Assembly (NCBI GenBank): GCA_001508005.1
Contig: LGEZ01000007.1
Span: 1-64,000 of the forward strand
Length of the DNA stretch: 64,000 nucleotides
DNA from: Clostridia bacterium 41_269
GTDB lineage: Bacteria; Bacillota; DTU086
Direction of reading: 5' to 3'
In this document: one piece after another, positions 51,657-61,375 of the stretch
Layout of the letters: each line of letters begins with the position of its first letter
Position numbering within the stretch: the first letter of the stretch is position 1
Made by a program: the position numbers and the translations under genes
Notes under the pieces: generated by a model
Seen by the model: only the letters and a program-made list of their open reading frames with translations
What the model was told of the DNA's origin: nothing
The model's database searches: none

Positions 51657-52355
51657 TTACTTTATTGGGAAGATGCTTGAGTACCGTCTGTAATAACCTC
51701 TTTTTCGCGTTTTTTCTTTAAAATAATAACCTATAATTATTGCCAATGCTGCTCCCGCCAAAGGCACTGTACTGTGCAGAAAATGGTAGTTGTGAACCAG
51801 GTCCGCAGCAACCTTATCCCCAACAATCATCTCTCCAGCAACATAACCTAGTATACCTGCACCGATATAAATTATTATGGGGAACCGAGCCATCAATCTC
51901 ATTATTAGCGTACTTCCAAATACTACAATAGGAATACTGATCCCCAAACCAATAAGAAGGAGGGTAAAATTACCCCTTGCTACTGCAGCAATTCCCAAAA
52001 CGTTATCCAAACTCATTATCACATCGGCAAAAAGAATGGTTTTTATGGCCGAAATTAAATTGTCGCTTGCCTCAACGTGTTCTTCTTTTTCTCCTAAAAG
52101 GAGCTTTACGGCAATAATAAACAGCAGTATACCACCTATAAGCTGCAAGTATGGAAGTTGCAAGAGCCAAGCTGCGACAAAGGTAAGTACAACGCGGAAA
52201 ACCACAGCACCCACTGTTCCCCAAATTATACCCAACCTCTGAGCCCTTGGCGGCAGGTTGCGGCATGCCATGGCAATAACCACAGCATTATCACCGCTCA
52301 ATACAATATTGATCATCAAGATCTGAGATAAAGCGAGCCAAAAATCATTTCCCAA
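51657..52355 (-). CDS. TerC family (YkoY/YceF-like) membrane protein, probable Mn exporter
   Basis: NIVLSGDNAVVIAMACRNLP; DVIMSLDNVLGIAA; yybP-ykoY riboswitch upstream. Confidence 0.92.
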   Translation of the reverse strand: MGNDFWLALSQILMINIVLSGDNAVVIAMACRNLPPRAQRLGIIWGTVGAVVFRVVLTFVAAWLLQLPYLQLIGGILLFIIAVKLLLGEKEEHVEASDNLISAIKTILFADVIMSLDNVLGIAAVARGNFTLLLIGLGISIPIVVFGSTLIMRLMARFPIIIYIGAGILGYVAGEMIVGDKVAADLVHNYHFLHSTVPLAGAALAIIIGYYFKEKTRKRGYYRRYSSIFPIK

Positions 52356-52460
52356 TACTTTCTCACTCCTTTTTTAAATTTTTAACAAGATTAAGCCTAA
52401 AACCTTAATACGCCCTTCTAAATGTTTTTCTCATTACCCCCTTTCTTTTTCCCAAAATAA

Positions 52461-52575
52461 AAGACCTTTGGTGCATGACAAACAACACCAAAGGTCTCAC
52501 CGACACCCTGGAGGATGCCCGACAAGCCAAGCCTACGCTGTAGTGTTGACCTGCCGACAAGCTACTCCCCTTCGG
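52461..52575 (-). promoter_or_regulatory. yybP-ykoY manganese riboswitch with terminator, upstream of TerC family gene
   Basis: Minus strand AAGGGGAGTAGC...GTCGGCAGGTCAACA...CCAGGGTGTCGGTGAGACC followed by AGACCTTTGGTGTTGTTTGTCATGCACCAAAGGTCTTTT. Confidence 0.93.
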
Positions 52576-52870
52576 TTTAAAACACCAACTATTTTATTTT
52601 GAATATTACCTGTTTCTATCGTATTCCTATCGCAGCTTGTATTATTAAAAAAATAACTTCTACTGTCAATCCCCTTTTTCTTTTAAAAGATATTAAAAAA
52701 CTTCATTTTTTTTATCTATATACTTAAATCGCTCTTATTTATATTCAATAATATAAATTTCGCAAATTAAAAACAAAAAATTCAAAAAAGGAAAATGGTA
52801 TACCAATATCGAATAAAGTGGATTATTTAGCAAACAGAAAGCAGCATGGTGTGAAAGGGGATAACAGCCA

Positions 52871-53443
52871 ATGAGCAGAAGCGACACTGCAGCTGTTAAA
52901 GCATCCCAAAAAAAATTTGAGTTCAGCTGGCGGGAATATTTTGCAAAGATAAAAAGTAAACCAAGGGAGCATCCCCTGCCCGGTATTAACGGCTTTGATT
53001 TATTCATTTCATGGTTAGGAGCTTTTTTAGGAATCAGCACTGTGGCTTATTTAACCCTTACATATGACGTCCCCCTGATGGTTGCATCTTTCGGTGCCTC
53101 AGCAGTACTTATATATGGTGTTCCAGATGTGCCCCTGGCTCAGCCCAGGAATGTTTTTTTCGGACATGTAATTTCCGCTACAATAGGGGTAATAATTTAT
53201 TACCTTTTCGGATTAACATGGTGGTCTACCGCTCTGGGATGCTCCTTAAGCATTGCCGCTATGCTGGTAACAAAAACTACCCATCCGCCAGCTGGAGCTA
53301 CAGGAATGGTTGCTGTATGGACACAGCAATCTCCCCAGTTTATAATTACCCCAGTAGCCGTTGGGGCACTTATTTTAATTTTCATTGGTCTTATCACTAA
53401 TAATTTATCCCCACGAAGAAGCTATCCAAAATACTGGTTTTAA
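52871..53443 (+). CDS. HPP family membrane protein
   Basis: LMVASFGASAVLIYG, LAQPRNVFFGHVISA, THPPAGATGMVAV. Confidence 0.9.
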   Translation: MSRSDTAAVKASQKKFEFSWREYFAKIKSKPREHPLPGINGFDLFISWLGAFLGISTVAYLTLTYDVPLMVASFGASAVLIYGVPDVPLAQPRNVFFGHVISATIGVIIYYLFGLTWWSTALGCSLSIAAMLVTKTTHPPAGATGMVAVWTQQSPQFIITPVAVGALILIFIGLITNNLSPRRSYPKYWF

Positions 53444-53459
53444 AATCATATAAAAAGAA

Positions 53460-53485
53460 GGCACAGGGAAAATACCTGTGCCCTA
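53460..53485. terminator. Hairpin between convergent genes
   Basis: ggcacagggaaaatacctgtgccc. Confidence 0.6.
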
Positions 53486-53528
53486 AATTAAGCTGAGCAG
53501 GAGGCAGGCTAAAAATTTTTAAATAACT

Positions 53529-53882
53529 TTATTCGTCCTTTTCCCCTTTAAGGTCCTTAATACGTCTTTTAACATTCTCAAGACACTCTTCAAAGTATTC
53601 CGCCTGTTCCTTCAGAAGCTCCAGCTGTTTCTCCTTAGAAATCTCAAAGGCAGAGGGGTTAACAAATCCTCCCCATGCCGGCAGCCCTAAGGACGCTCTC
53701 TGCCAGCCGGGAAGTCCCGTTGCATAATACCAGTTGCGGTAACCCCTTCCTCCTCTTCCCCAAAAATGCCTTCCAGGTAGAGGATTTGCAAATCCCGGAA
53801 CAGGGTATCCAGCACAATAACCAGCTCCTCTACCGGTCATTGGACCAAACCCAAGAGGACCAGTGCCATCTCCACGGGGCAT
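53529..53882 (-). CDS. DUF5320 family protein
   Basis: MPRGDGTGPLGFGPMTGRGAGYCAGY. Confidence 0.88.
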   Translation of the reverse strand: MPRGDGTGPLGFGPMTGRGAGYCAGYPVPGFANPLPGRHFWGRGGRGYRNWYYATGLPGWQRASLGLPAWGGFVNPSAFEISKEKQLELLKEQAEYFEECLENVKRRIKDLKGEKDE

Positions 53883-53910
53883 ATAATTTTCACCTCCCAA
53901 TATTAGTTTT

Positions 53911-53958
53911 AAACATATGTTCATTATTTATGATACAAAACCTTTTGAACATATGTCA
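53911..53958 (-). promoter_or_regulatory. Two ACATATGT-centred ArsR-like operator candidates upstream of DUF5320 gene
   Basis: aaacatatgttca and tgaacatatgtca on the + strand in the promoter region. Confidence 0.45.
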
Positions 53959-54002
53959 ATAACAAAATTAAAATTTTTTGAAAATTCCTTTTAAAAAATA
54001 AA

Positions 54003-54022
54003 GCCGAGGAAATTTTCCCGGC
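54003..54022. repeat. Left copy of terminator-hairpin duplication flanking repeat copy C
   Basis: gccgaggaaattttcccggc vs right gccgaggaaattttccccggc (54289-54309), one C difference. Confidence 0.8.
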
Positions 54023-54025
54023 TCA

Positions 54026-54288
54026 AACTGTCGATAAACCCTCTTAAGTATATTTTAGTAGGTCTCTGCTGCGGTTTGCGAAACGACTTAATGAGCACTG
54101 GCTAACAGCTCTTGGCGAAGCGTAAGGTGAAACCGGGAGGTGCGAATAGGATGTGAGCACCAGCCCTATACTTTCATAGGATGTCGAATTTGGGGCAGTC
54201 CGGTTTTGTCTTTAAGCTTTGCCTAGAGATGTCCAGTGCGAGTTCAGGAGTAAGAAAACTGCAGCAGAGACCTTTTGTCAACAAGCTG
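54026..54288 (+). repeat. Dispersed structured repeat, copy C (full length)
   Basis: Terminal stem GGTCTCTGCTGC (54061-54072)/GCAGCAGAGACC (54261-54272); internal GGTGC-gaataggatgtga-GCACC. Confidence 0.93.
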
Positions 54289-54309
54289 GCCGAGGAAATT
54301 TTCCCCGGC
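54289..54309. terminator. Right terminator-hairpin copy flanking repeat copy C
   Basis: gccgaggaaattttccccggctttt. Confidence 0.75.
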
Positions 54310-54329
54310 TTTTCCCCGGCTTATTTAAT

Positions 54330-55163
54330 TTATGTCAATTCCACTTCTTTATACTTTTTAGTGAGCTCAATAACAGCTTTTTCCGTTGGTATGCGCTCTC
54401 CGCTTGAGCCTGCAACATAACCCACAGCATCTGTATTTCTTACTGAATATTCGGCAGACTCAACATCCTTAATGGGCCCCCCATGGGTAACAACCAATAC
54501 ATTGGGATTGACTCTTTTGGCCGCATCACATACAGCCTGTATTTCTTCTACAGCTTTTTCTAGGCTCACCGTTTCTCCAGCACCCGTAAGCCCCCCTGTG
54601 GTTACTCCAATCATAGCACCGATAACATCAGCACCAGCCTCGGCCATAACCTCTGCCTCTTCAGCATTAAATGCCCATGCTAAAGTAAATATACCTATTC
54701 TGCTGGCTCTTCTAATAAGTTCCACCTCTCTAGAAAAGCCTATGCCTGCTTTTTCCAGTTGTGCAGCAAATTCACTTCCATACATTCCCACAAAGGGCTC
54801 ATTGGTTACCCCCGAATAGCCAAGTTCCAGCACTAAATCAATCATTTTATCAAGATCAAGGGTTGGGTCATGGGCACCTATACCTGCTACACAGGGTGTA
54901 TTTTTTACCACCGGCAGAATCTCTTTAGACATTTCCAGCATCAGCTCATTGCAGTTGGAATAGGGTAGCCATGCCATTAAGGAAGGTTTGCCCATCATTC
55001 GATACTTTGCGGTGGAATAAACGCAGATTATATCTGCCCCTCCTAATTCAGCACATTTAGCTGTCAGCCCTATTCCCGCCCCAAATACTAAAATCATACG
55101 GTTATTGTTGACCTGCTCTAAAAGCCGATCAATAACTTCATTTCGAGTAAATCTTTTAGCCAC
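54330..55163 (-). CDS. TIM-barrel protein, PEP-hydrolase / Tm-1 C-terminal-like family, paralog 2 (GTG start)
   Basis: FGAGIGLTAKCAELGGADIICVYST; AHDPTLDLDKMIDLVLELGYSGVTNEPFVGM; THGGPI. Confidence 0.87.
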   Translation of the reverse strand: MAKRFTRNEVIDRLLEQVNNNRMILVFGAGIGLTAKCAELGGADIICVYSTAKYRMMGKPSLMAWLPYSNCNELMLEMSKEILPVVKNTPCVAGIGAHDPTLDLDKMIDLVLELGYSGVTNEPFVGMYGSEFAAQLEKAGIGFSREVELIRRASRIGIFTLAWAFNAEEAEVMAEAGADVIGAMIGVTTGGLTGAGETVSLEKAVEEIQAVCDAAKRVNPNVLVVTHGGPIKDVESAEYSVRNTDAVGYVAGSSGERIPTEKAVIELTKKYKEVELT

Positions 55164-55185
55164 TATTCTCCCCCTTTTAAACTTT

Positions 55186-56539
55186 TTACAGCTCTTCCAG
55201 ATGGACAATATATGAAAGATCGTGGTGGCTTCCTTTTTTCCATCTGCCCGTAAGCATTTCTTCTAAAAGCTCTGACATCAAATCTGCAAATTCAGGTTCG
55301 TTGAGGTGCTTATCAACAATTAGAATATCTACATTGGATTTCTCCAAATCCACCTTATCGAGCAGAGTCCTAGCAAATTTCCTGCTCCTTAATGACCGCT
55401 CTGGTTTTTCAGGGTCAGAAACCCAAACAGGACCTGGGTCCGGCCCAGCCCATCCCAAATCTTTGTTGGGCTCTGACAAATCACATGCTCCCCAACCCCT
55501 CATGGGAATACAGAAAGCTGTTGGCCCCTTGGCTCTGTTGATCTTTTCGGCAATATGTTCAGCAATGAGACTTGCCTCATCAGGAGAGACCCCTACACAG
55601 GTAACTGTAGGATTATGAATGTAAAGGCCTTTTCCAGGTAAATGGGTTTTGCTGAGATGTTCTTCCGGCACCGTATCCTTGGGTCCAAAATTTATCAGGT
55701 CCAATCCTCCTGGTGCAATTACTTGGGGTATCCCTATATCACCAGCTGCAGTAAGCCTATCAGGTCCCGCACTTAAAACACCACCCAGCAGGTAATCGCC
55801 GATCTCATGGGTGGTAATATCCAAAACCCCTGAGATCAGGCCATCCCCTATTAATTCTTCCATGGACCTTCCGCCGCTTCCCACAGCATGGTTGATTATT
55901 ACGTCATAACCCCTGCTCTCAAAATATTTTGAGGCACGCAAAACGCATGGAGTTGTAACTCCAAACATCATGCACCCAATGAGGGGTTTTTCTGCAATAT
56001 CATCAAGATCTGGAGAATTAGCCATACCTACTACGCATGCAGCTGCGTTATTAAGTATTCTCCTGGTAACTTTGTTAAGGCCGGCCTCTGCTATGGGATA
56101 CATCATGCATATATCCTTTGTACCCACATAGGGGCTTATATCACCAGCGGCCATAGTTGTCAGCATTAACTTAGGAAAACCTACAGGCAGCGCCCTCATG
56201 ACGCTTGTAGCAATGCTTGCCCCCATAGAACCCCCATAGGCAACAATTCCATCAATTTCATTTTTTTCGTACAGCTCAAGGACAAGCCTTTTAGCCCCTT
56301 CAATAACAATATCTGCTGCTTTTCCCCGATCCAGCGAAAAGACTTCTTCGGTGGTTTTACCAACTTTACTTAAAACATCGCTGATGCTGATATCAGCCCA
56401 ACCCACTTCTTTTCCTACACTGATTTCTAAAATGATGGGATCCCCGCCTGATTTTTTAACCCTATCAGCTAAAAAATTTAATTTCTTCTCCCTTTGTATC
56501 GAGGATTCCCATTACCACAATTTTGGGGTTTTTTTTCAT
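55186..56539 (-). pseudogene. UPF0261 / Tm-1 N-terminal-like protein with one apparent frameshift near the 5' end
   Basis: MKKNPKIVVMGILDTKGEEIKFLADRVKKSGGDPIILEISVGKEVGWADIS... if T6 (plus-strand aaaaaa 56471-56476) is read as T5; GGVLSAGPDRLTAAGDIGIPQVIAPGGLDLINFG. Confidence 0.85.
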
Positions 56540-56664
56540 CCTCAATCTCCCCTTCTGGTTTTATACCGTAACAACCCCCTATCCACCACAGCACCCGCTC
56601 AAAGGCAAAAAACTTTTTTTTGGGGGTATTTGGAAAAACCATAAAGCATTCCTGAACCCAAACA

Positions 56665-57504
56665 TTACTTGAGGGGAACATTCTTAAATCTTTCTACTGC
56701 TTCCTGGATTGGCTTTTCCACAGGAATACGTTCTATGCTGGAAGCTCCCAGGAAGCCCACCGCTTCAGTGTTTTTATAAATATATTCGGTATCTTCAGGA
56801 TAGGAAATGGGACCACCGTGTGCAAAAATCATTATGTCCTTATGATACTTGCGGGCTTCAGCAGTCATCTTACAAATAAGCTCAGCACATTCCTCCAGTG
56901 AAATTCCTTCTGCTTCTTTAGAACCTATAGCTCCACCTCTGGTTAAACCCATGTGGCAGATAAGTACATCCAGCTTAGCTTCTCCCACCATAGCTGCTTC
57001 CTCAGGATTAAATGCATAGCCCAATGTGAAAAAGCCCAATTCTGCAGCCAGCTTTAAGGCTTCAATCTCTTTACCATATCCCATACCTGTATCTTCCAAC
57101 TCCTTGCGGAATCTCCCATCAATTAACCCTACTGTGGGAAAATTCATCACACCAGAAAAACCCAGCTCTTTCAAACATTTAAGATACGGCTTCATTTCCC
57201 TGGTAGGATCCGTTCCACATATACCTGCAATCATAGGAGCTCCCTTTATTTGTGGAAATACACGGCTTGCCAAATCAATAACAATTTGATTGGCATCTCC
57301 ATAGGGCATAAGACCTGCAAGGGAACCATTTCCATCCATGCGGAACAGCCCTGAATTATAAACACCAATCAGGTCTGCTCCTCCCCGCTCAGCAAACTTT
57401 CCCGAAATTCCTGTACCAGCACCAGCAATAATTACAGGCTTACCCTCCGCAATTGTAGCTTCAAGACGAGCTTTTACCTCTTCTCTCGTATACTGTTTAG
57501 CCAT
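56665..57504 (-). CDS. TIM-barrel protein, PEP-hydrolase / Tm-1 C-terminal-like family, paralog 1
   Basis: AGAGTGISGKFAERGGADLIGVYNSGLFRMDG; GTDPTREMKPYLKCLKELGFSGVMNFPTVGLIDG; AHGGPISYPEDTEYI. Confidence 0.88.
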   Translation of the reverse strand: MAKQYTREEVKARLEATIAEGKPVIIAGAGTGISGKFAERGGADLIGVYNSGLFRMDGNGSLAGLMPYGDANQIVIDLASRVFPQIKGAPMIAGICGTDPTREMKPYLKCLKELGFSGVMNFPTVGLIDGRFRKELEDTGMGYGKEIEALKLAAELGFFTLGYAFNPEEAAMVGEAKLDVLICHMGLTRGGAIGSKEAEGISLEECAELICKMTAEARKYHKDIMIFAHGGPISYPEDTEYIYKNTEAVGFLGASSIERIPVEKPIQEAVERFKNVPLK

Positions 57505-57506
57505 AC

Positions 57507-58367
57507 TTACATACCTCTAAAATCTGGATGTCCCAAAATGGGTACATTAATGTCGGGATCTTCAGCAAGCATTACAACCGCATCTAAACCCACGGTTAAA
57601 TAATTGATCATAAGGCAGTTGGCACCAGCTTCCAAGCATCTGTATGCATTTTCTTTAATTTTATCTACTCTATCAGTTATATTCACAGCATAGAGAGTTT
57701 TTTCACTTTTTTCATCATCTGCTCTCTTTAGGGCTTCCATTACTTTTTTAACCCTTACTTCAAGGGGAGAGTAAGCTGCATCAGCTATCAATTCGTCATC
57801 CTTAATTATGTCTGTACCCCCTACTGCAGCTTCATAAGCAAGCTGAGCAGTAGCTTCTGGAGTTAAACCAGCACAAGGCTTAATCATGTTGTTAACCAGG
57901 GGCCTTTCGGGTATACCCAGGATTTCCCTCACTCCTTCAACACCAAATTTAGGTCCTTTAAAGGTACTCAGCCAGCTTTCCGGCATTTCCAGATCAAGGA
58001 GTTTAAGTTTTCCCCCGCTGGATATGTTTCCGATTACAGAAGTTAAAAGCATAGCAAACTGAACTGTAAAGTTTTCCGTTGGGAAAGCTATTCTAACCAC
58101 AAAATGTCTTTCTTTTACGTCTTCGGGGATTTCCCATGAAAAATTAGGGATCTCATAAATACCCACAATTTTTGCTATATGCTTTTTCCTAAGCTCAGGA
58201 GTCTCTGCGGGGACAGGAAGCCAGGTTCCCGTACTCTGTTCAACAGCTATAGCCGCTGAATATCTTAAAGCATCAATATTCCTTTTTCCTGCAACATAAT
58301 AAGTAGCAATTATGTACTTTTCCTTGTCTAGGTTGTCAGGGAGATCATAAAGCAGCGGATCCAGCAT
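57507..58367 (-). CDS. RuBisCO-like protein, C-terminally truncated (about 286 aa)
   Basis: MIKPCAGLTPEATAQLAYEAAVGGTDIIKDDELI (KPxxGLxP and KDDE) and GLDAVVMLAEDPDINVPILGHPDFRGM*; stop 3 nt before next ATG. Confidence 0.87.
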   Translation of the reverse strand: MLDPLLYDLPDNLDKEKYIIATYYVAGKRNIDALRYSAAIAVEQSTGTWLPVPAETPELRKKHIAKIVGIYEIPNFSWEIPEDVKERHFVVRIAFPTENFTVQFAMLLTSVIGNISSGGKLKLLDLEMPESWLSTFKGPKFGVEGVREILGIPERPLVNNMIKPCAGLTPEATAQLAYEAAVGGTDIIKDDELIADAAYSPLEVRVKKVMEALKRADDEKSEKTLYAVNITDRVDKIKENAYRCLEAGANCLMINYLTVGLDAVVMLAEDPDINVPILGHPDFRGM

Positions 58368-58579
58368 TAATAATTCCTCCTTTATATTTGTTTGATTAAA
58401 TTTATAGTAAATACAAAATTTTAATAACAATTAGCCCAAAAGGACAAAAATTCAAATACATTTATAGGTTTTTTCCATCAATGTCTTGTTTTCTTATATT
58501 TGTTTTTCTGTTAAATTAGGTTTCTCAATCCTTATTTTCCCCCTTCTTCAAAATTTATGTGTATTAATATATAACCTAA

Positions 58580-58620
58580 AAAAAAAAAAAGAAACCGGAG
58601 AAATAAGCCGGTTTCCTTCA
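58580..58620 (-). terminator. Terminator after MBL-fold gene
   Basis: Minus strand aaaccggcttatttctccggtttctttttttttttt. Confidence 0.88.
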
Positions 58621-58628
58621 AATAAAGC

Positions 58629-59465
58629 TTAAAATTCTATGGAAAAGCCTACGTCGCTCTGGTAATATTTACCCCTAAAATATTCTGCAAAGAAAGCACA
58701 GGAATGAAAGCCGGTGCAGTGGGAAAAGGCTATAATACTAACATCCCGCTTCTCTATTTCTTTTAAAGTATTTTCAAGCTGATTTCTATCTGCCTCAAGG
58801 AGATGGGTTCCCCCAAGAAGAGCATAAAACCTTTTTTCCCCTGTAATTTTTTCCACATGATTCATAGTATTAATTACACCCGCATGGGCACAGCCAAAAA
58901 TAATTACAATTCCTTGGCTGGTTTCCACCACCAGGGCTTGATCGTCTTCGAAGGGATCTTCAACAAGTTCCCCATTCTTTACAATAAAATGGGACTTGGT
59001 TGACGTTTCCTTAAACAGCCTTTCAATAGGACCTGTAAGCATTATTCCCGTAATAATTTCTGTGGGACCATTATTAAATTTAAAAACAGCTCCCTCTTTT
59101 TCAAGTTCAGCCTGGGTAAAGGGAATACCCGTATCCGCAGGTCTGCCGTCTTTTCCCAATTTCTGCCTTGGATTGAATATCCCCCTGTGAGCATAAATGG
59201 TCATACCGTCTTTACCCCTCATTTTTAAAACTTTCATCAGTCCCCCAGTATGGTCATTGTGTCCGTGGCTTACAGCAGCAGCATCTAAATCTGAAAGGTC
59301 AAGCCCCATTGCTTTAATATTGTGCTCCAAAGCCATACCCTGTCCTGTATCAAAAAGAACTGCACCATACTTATTTTCCACTAATATGGAAAGTCCGTGT
59401 TCCCCCAGAAGTCCCCCTGTAAAACAGCAGTCATCCACCAAAGTGGTAATTTTAACTCCGGGCAC
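58629..59465 (-). CDS. MBL-fold metallohydrolase (dihydropterin-phosphate synthase-like)
   Basis: DDCCFTGGLLGEHGLSILVENKYGAVLFDTGQG; SHGHNDHTGGL. Confidence 0.87.
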   Translation of the reverse strand: MPGVKITTLVDDCCFTGGLLGEHGLSILVENKYGAVLFDTGQGMALEHNIKAMGLDLSDLDAAAVSHGHNDHTGGLMKVLKMRGKDGMTIYAHRGIFNPRQKLGKDGRPADTGIPFTQAELEKEGAVFKFNNGPTEIITGIMLTGPIERLFKETSTKSHFIVKNGELVEDPFEDDQALVVETSQGIVIIFGCAHAGVINTMNHVEKITGEKRFYALLGGTHLLEADRNQLENTLKEIEKRDVSIIAFSHCTGFHSCAFFAEYFRGKYYQSDVGFSIEF

Positions 59466-59506
59466 TTTTATCCCCCCTTTTAAAACACATTACGCCCTAT
59501 AACGCC

Positions 59507-61375
59507 CTATAAATCATGTTCCCCCAAATACTCCAGAAGTTTTTTTGCAGCACGCTTATTCATACCTTCTACCTGTGCCAGTTCTTCAACAGAAGCTTTT
59601 CTAATTCCTTCCAAGGATCCAAATTTTCTCAGAAGAGCTTTTTTGCGTTTGGGTCCGATACCTGGAACTTCATCCAATAAAGATCTGCTCATCTGTTTGC
59701 CCCTTAAGCGGCGGTGATAAGTTACGGCAAACCTGTGAGCCTCGTCTCTAATCCTCTGGAGCAGAAATAATGCCTGGGAATTTCGAGGCAGAATATAAGG
59801 ATCTTTTCTCCCCTCTTTAAAAAGCTCCTCTCTTTTTTTTGCCAGCGCAAAGGTGGGGATATCTTCGACCCCAAAGCTGCGCATAACCTCCCGCGCAGCT
59901 TTAAGCTGCCCCTTGCCCCCGTCTATAAGTATCAGATCGGGAAGAGTGGAAAAACCCATATCCCCTTCCCCTGCATTTTCAGTGCCGTTTTTTTCTGCAC
60001 TTTCAGCTCTCTTAAACCTTCTGTAAATCAGCTCCCGCATGGATTGGTAATCATCAGGACCTGATGTGGAATTGATCTTAAACCTTCGATAATGCCTTTT
60101 TTGGGGCACGCCGTTTTCAAATACAACCATGACTCCCACGTTGTTGGTACCGGAAATATTTGACACATCGTACCCTTCTATTCTTAAGGGAAGCTGATTT
60201 AGATCAAGATATTCTTTAAGCTGGAGCAGAGCTTCTTCTGTTTCAGCAATCCTTTTGCTCTGCTCCCTTTCATGCTCCTTCAATTCCATAAGGGCATTTC
60301 GGGCAACCATTTCCACAAGGTCCTTCTTAGGACCCCTAAAGGGAACTTTGAGGGTTACCTTTTTACCACTTTTTTCACTCAACCACTTTTCGATAACTTC
60401 TTTATCCTCGGTATTATGGGACAAAAGAACAGTATGGGAAATTTCCGCCGCCCTGCTGTAATACTGTTTAAGGAACACAGACATTATTTCTTCTTCAGAC
60501 ATACCCTCAGTACCATCGAGGAAAAAATGTTCCCGGCCCATAAGTTTTCCTTCCCGCACAAAAAACACCTGCACACAGGTTTCATCTTTACCCTTTGCCA
60601 TGGCTATGACGTCCTGATCCTCTCCGCCCGGATATACTATTTTCTGTTTTTCTAAAACCGCTTTGATTGAGCGGATCTGATCCCTTATTTCCGCAGCTTT
60701 CTCAAACTCCAAATTTTCCGAAGCCTTAAGCATTTTTTCCTCAAGGCGGCTGATGAGGCTTTCCTGCTTTCCTTCGAGAAAAAGAATCAGTTCATTGATC
60801 ATCTCCCTATACTTTTCCCCATCCACTCTGCCGCTGCACGGCGCCAGACATCTTTTAATATGGGCATTGAGGCACGGTCTTTCTCTTTTTTTATAGGATG
60901 CCCCTCTGCAGGTCCGAATGGGAAAGAGGCGCCTTAAAAGCCGCAGCGTCTCATGAAGAGCTCCAGCGCTGGTATAAGGACCAAAGTAGCGGGAACCATC
61001 CTGCACCACATTTCGAGTAATCTCTATTCCCGGCCATTCTTCATTGAGGGTAATTTTCAGATAGGGGTAGGATTTGTCGTCCCGGAACATAACATTGTAC
61101 TTGGGACGGTACTTCTTGATTAGGTTGAATTCCAGAATCAGCGCTTCCACTTCATTGTCTGTAACAATATATTCTAAGTCTTCCACAGACTTTACCATGG
61201 AAAGGACTTTGGGGCTGTGGTTTTGGGAAGAACGAAAATAGGATCTAACCCGGTTCTTTAAAGATGCAGCTTTGCCCACATAGATGACCTCTCCGTCGGA
61301 ATCGTAAAACAAATACACTCCCGGCTTATCCGGCACCAGCTGCAGTTTTTCCTCCAGACTCACTGACATCGGCAT
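59507..61375 (-). CDS. uvrC: Excinuclease ABC subunit C
   Basis: [44 protein letters not shown]-terminal HhH. Confidence 0.96.
   Translation of the reverse strand: MPMSVSLEEKLQLVPDKPGVYLFYDSDGEVIYVGKAASLKNRVRSYFRSSQNHSPKVLSMVKSVEDLEYIVTDNEVEALILEFNLIKKYRPKYNVMFRDDKSYPYLKITLNEEWPGIEITRNVVQDGSRYFGPYTSAGALHETLRLLRRLFPIRTCRGASYKKRERPCLNAHIKRCLAPCSGRVDGEKYREMINELILFLEGKQESLISRLEEKMLKASENLEFEKAAEIRDQIRSIKAVLEKQKIVYPGGEDQDVIAMAKGKDETCVQVFFVREGKLMGREHFFLDGTEGMSEEEIMSVFLKQYYSRAAEISHTVLLSHNTEDKEVIEKWLSEKSGKKVTLKVPFRGPKKDLVEMVARNALMELKEHEREQSKRIAETEEALLQLKEYLDLNQLPLRIEGYDVSNISGTNNVGVMVVFENGVPQKRHYRRFKINSTSGPDDYQSMRELIYRRFKRAESAEKNGTENAGEGDMGFSTLPDLILIDGGKGQLKAAREVMRSFGVEDIPTFALAKKREELFKEGRKDPYILPRNSQALFLLQRIRDEAHRFAVTYHRRLRGKQMSRSLLDEVPGIGPKRKKALLRKFGSLEGIRKASVEELAQVEGMNKRAAKKLLEYLGEHDL

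Noticed and set aside
54026-54288. Interpretation of the repeat as an IS or CRISPR fragment
   Set aside because: No transposase ORF, no short regularly spaced repeats; copies are single dispersed units of ~260 bp.
56465-56480. Programmed ribosomal frameshifting in UPF0261
   Set aside because: The required shift is +1 across T6 without a recognised stimulator or in-frame slow codon, and similar homopolymer indels occur in many unrelated genes, favouring sequence error or decay.
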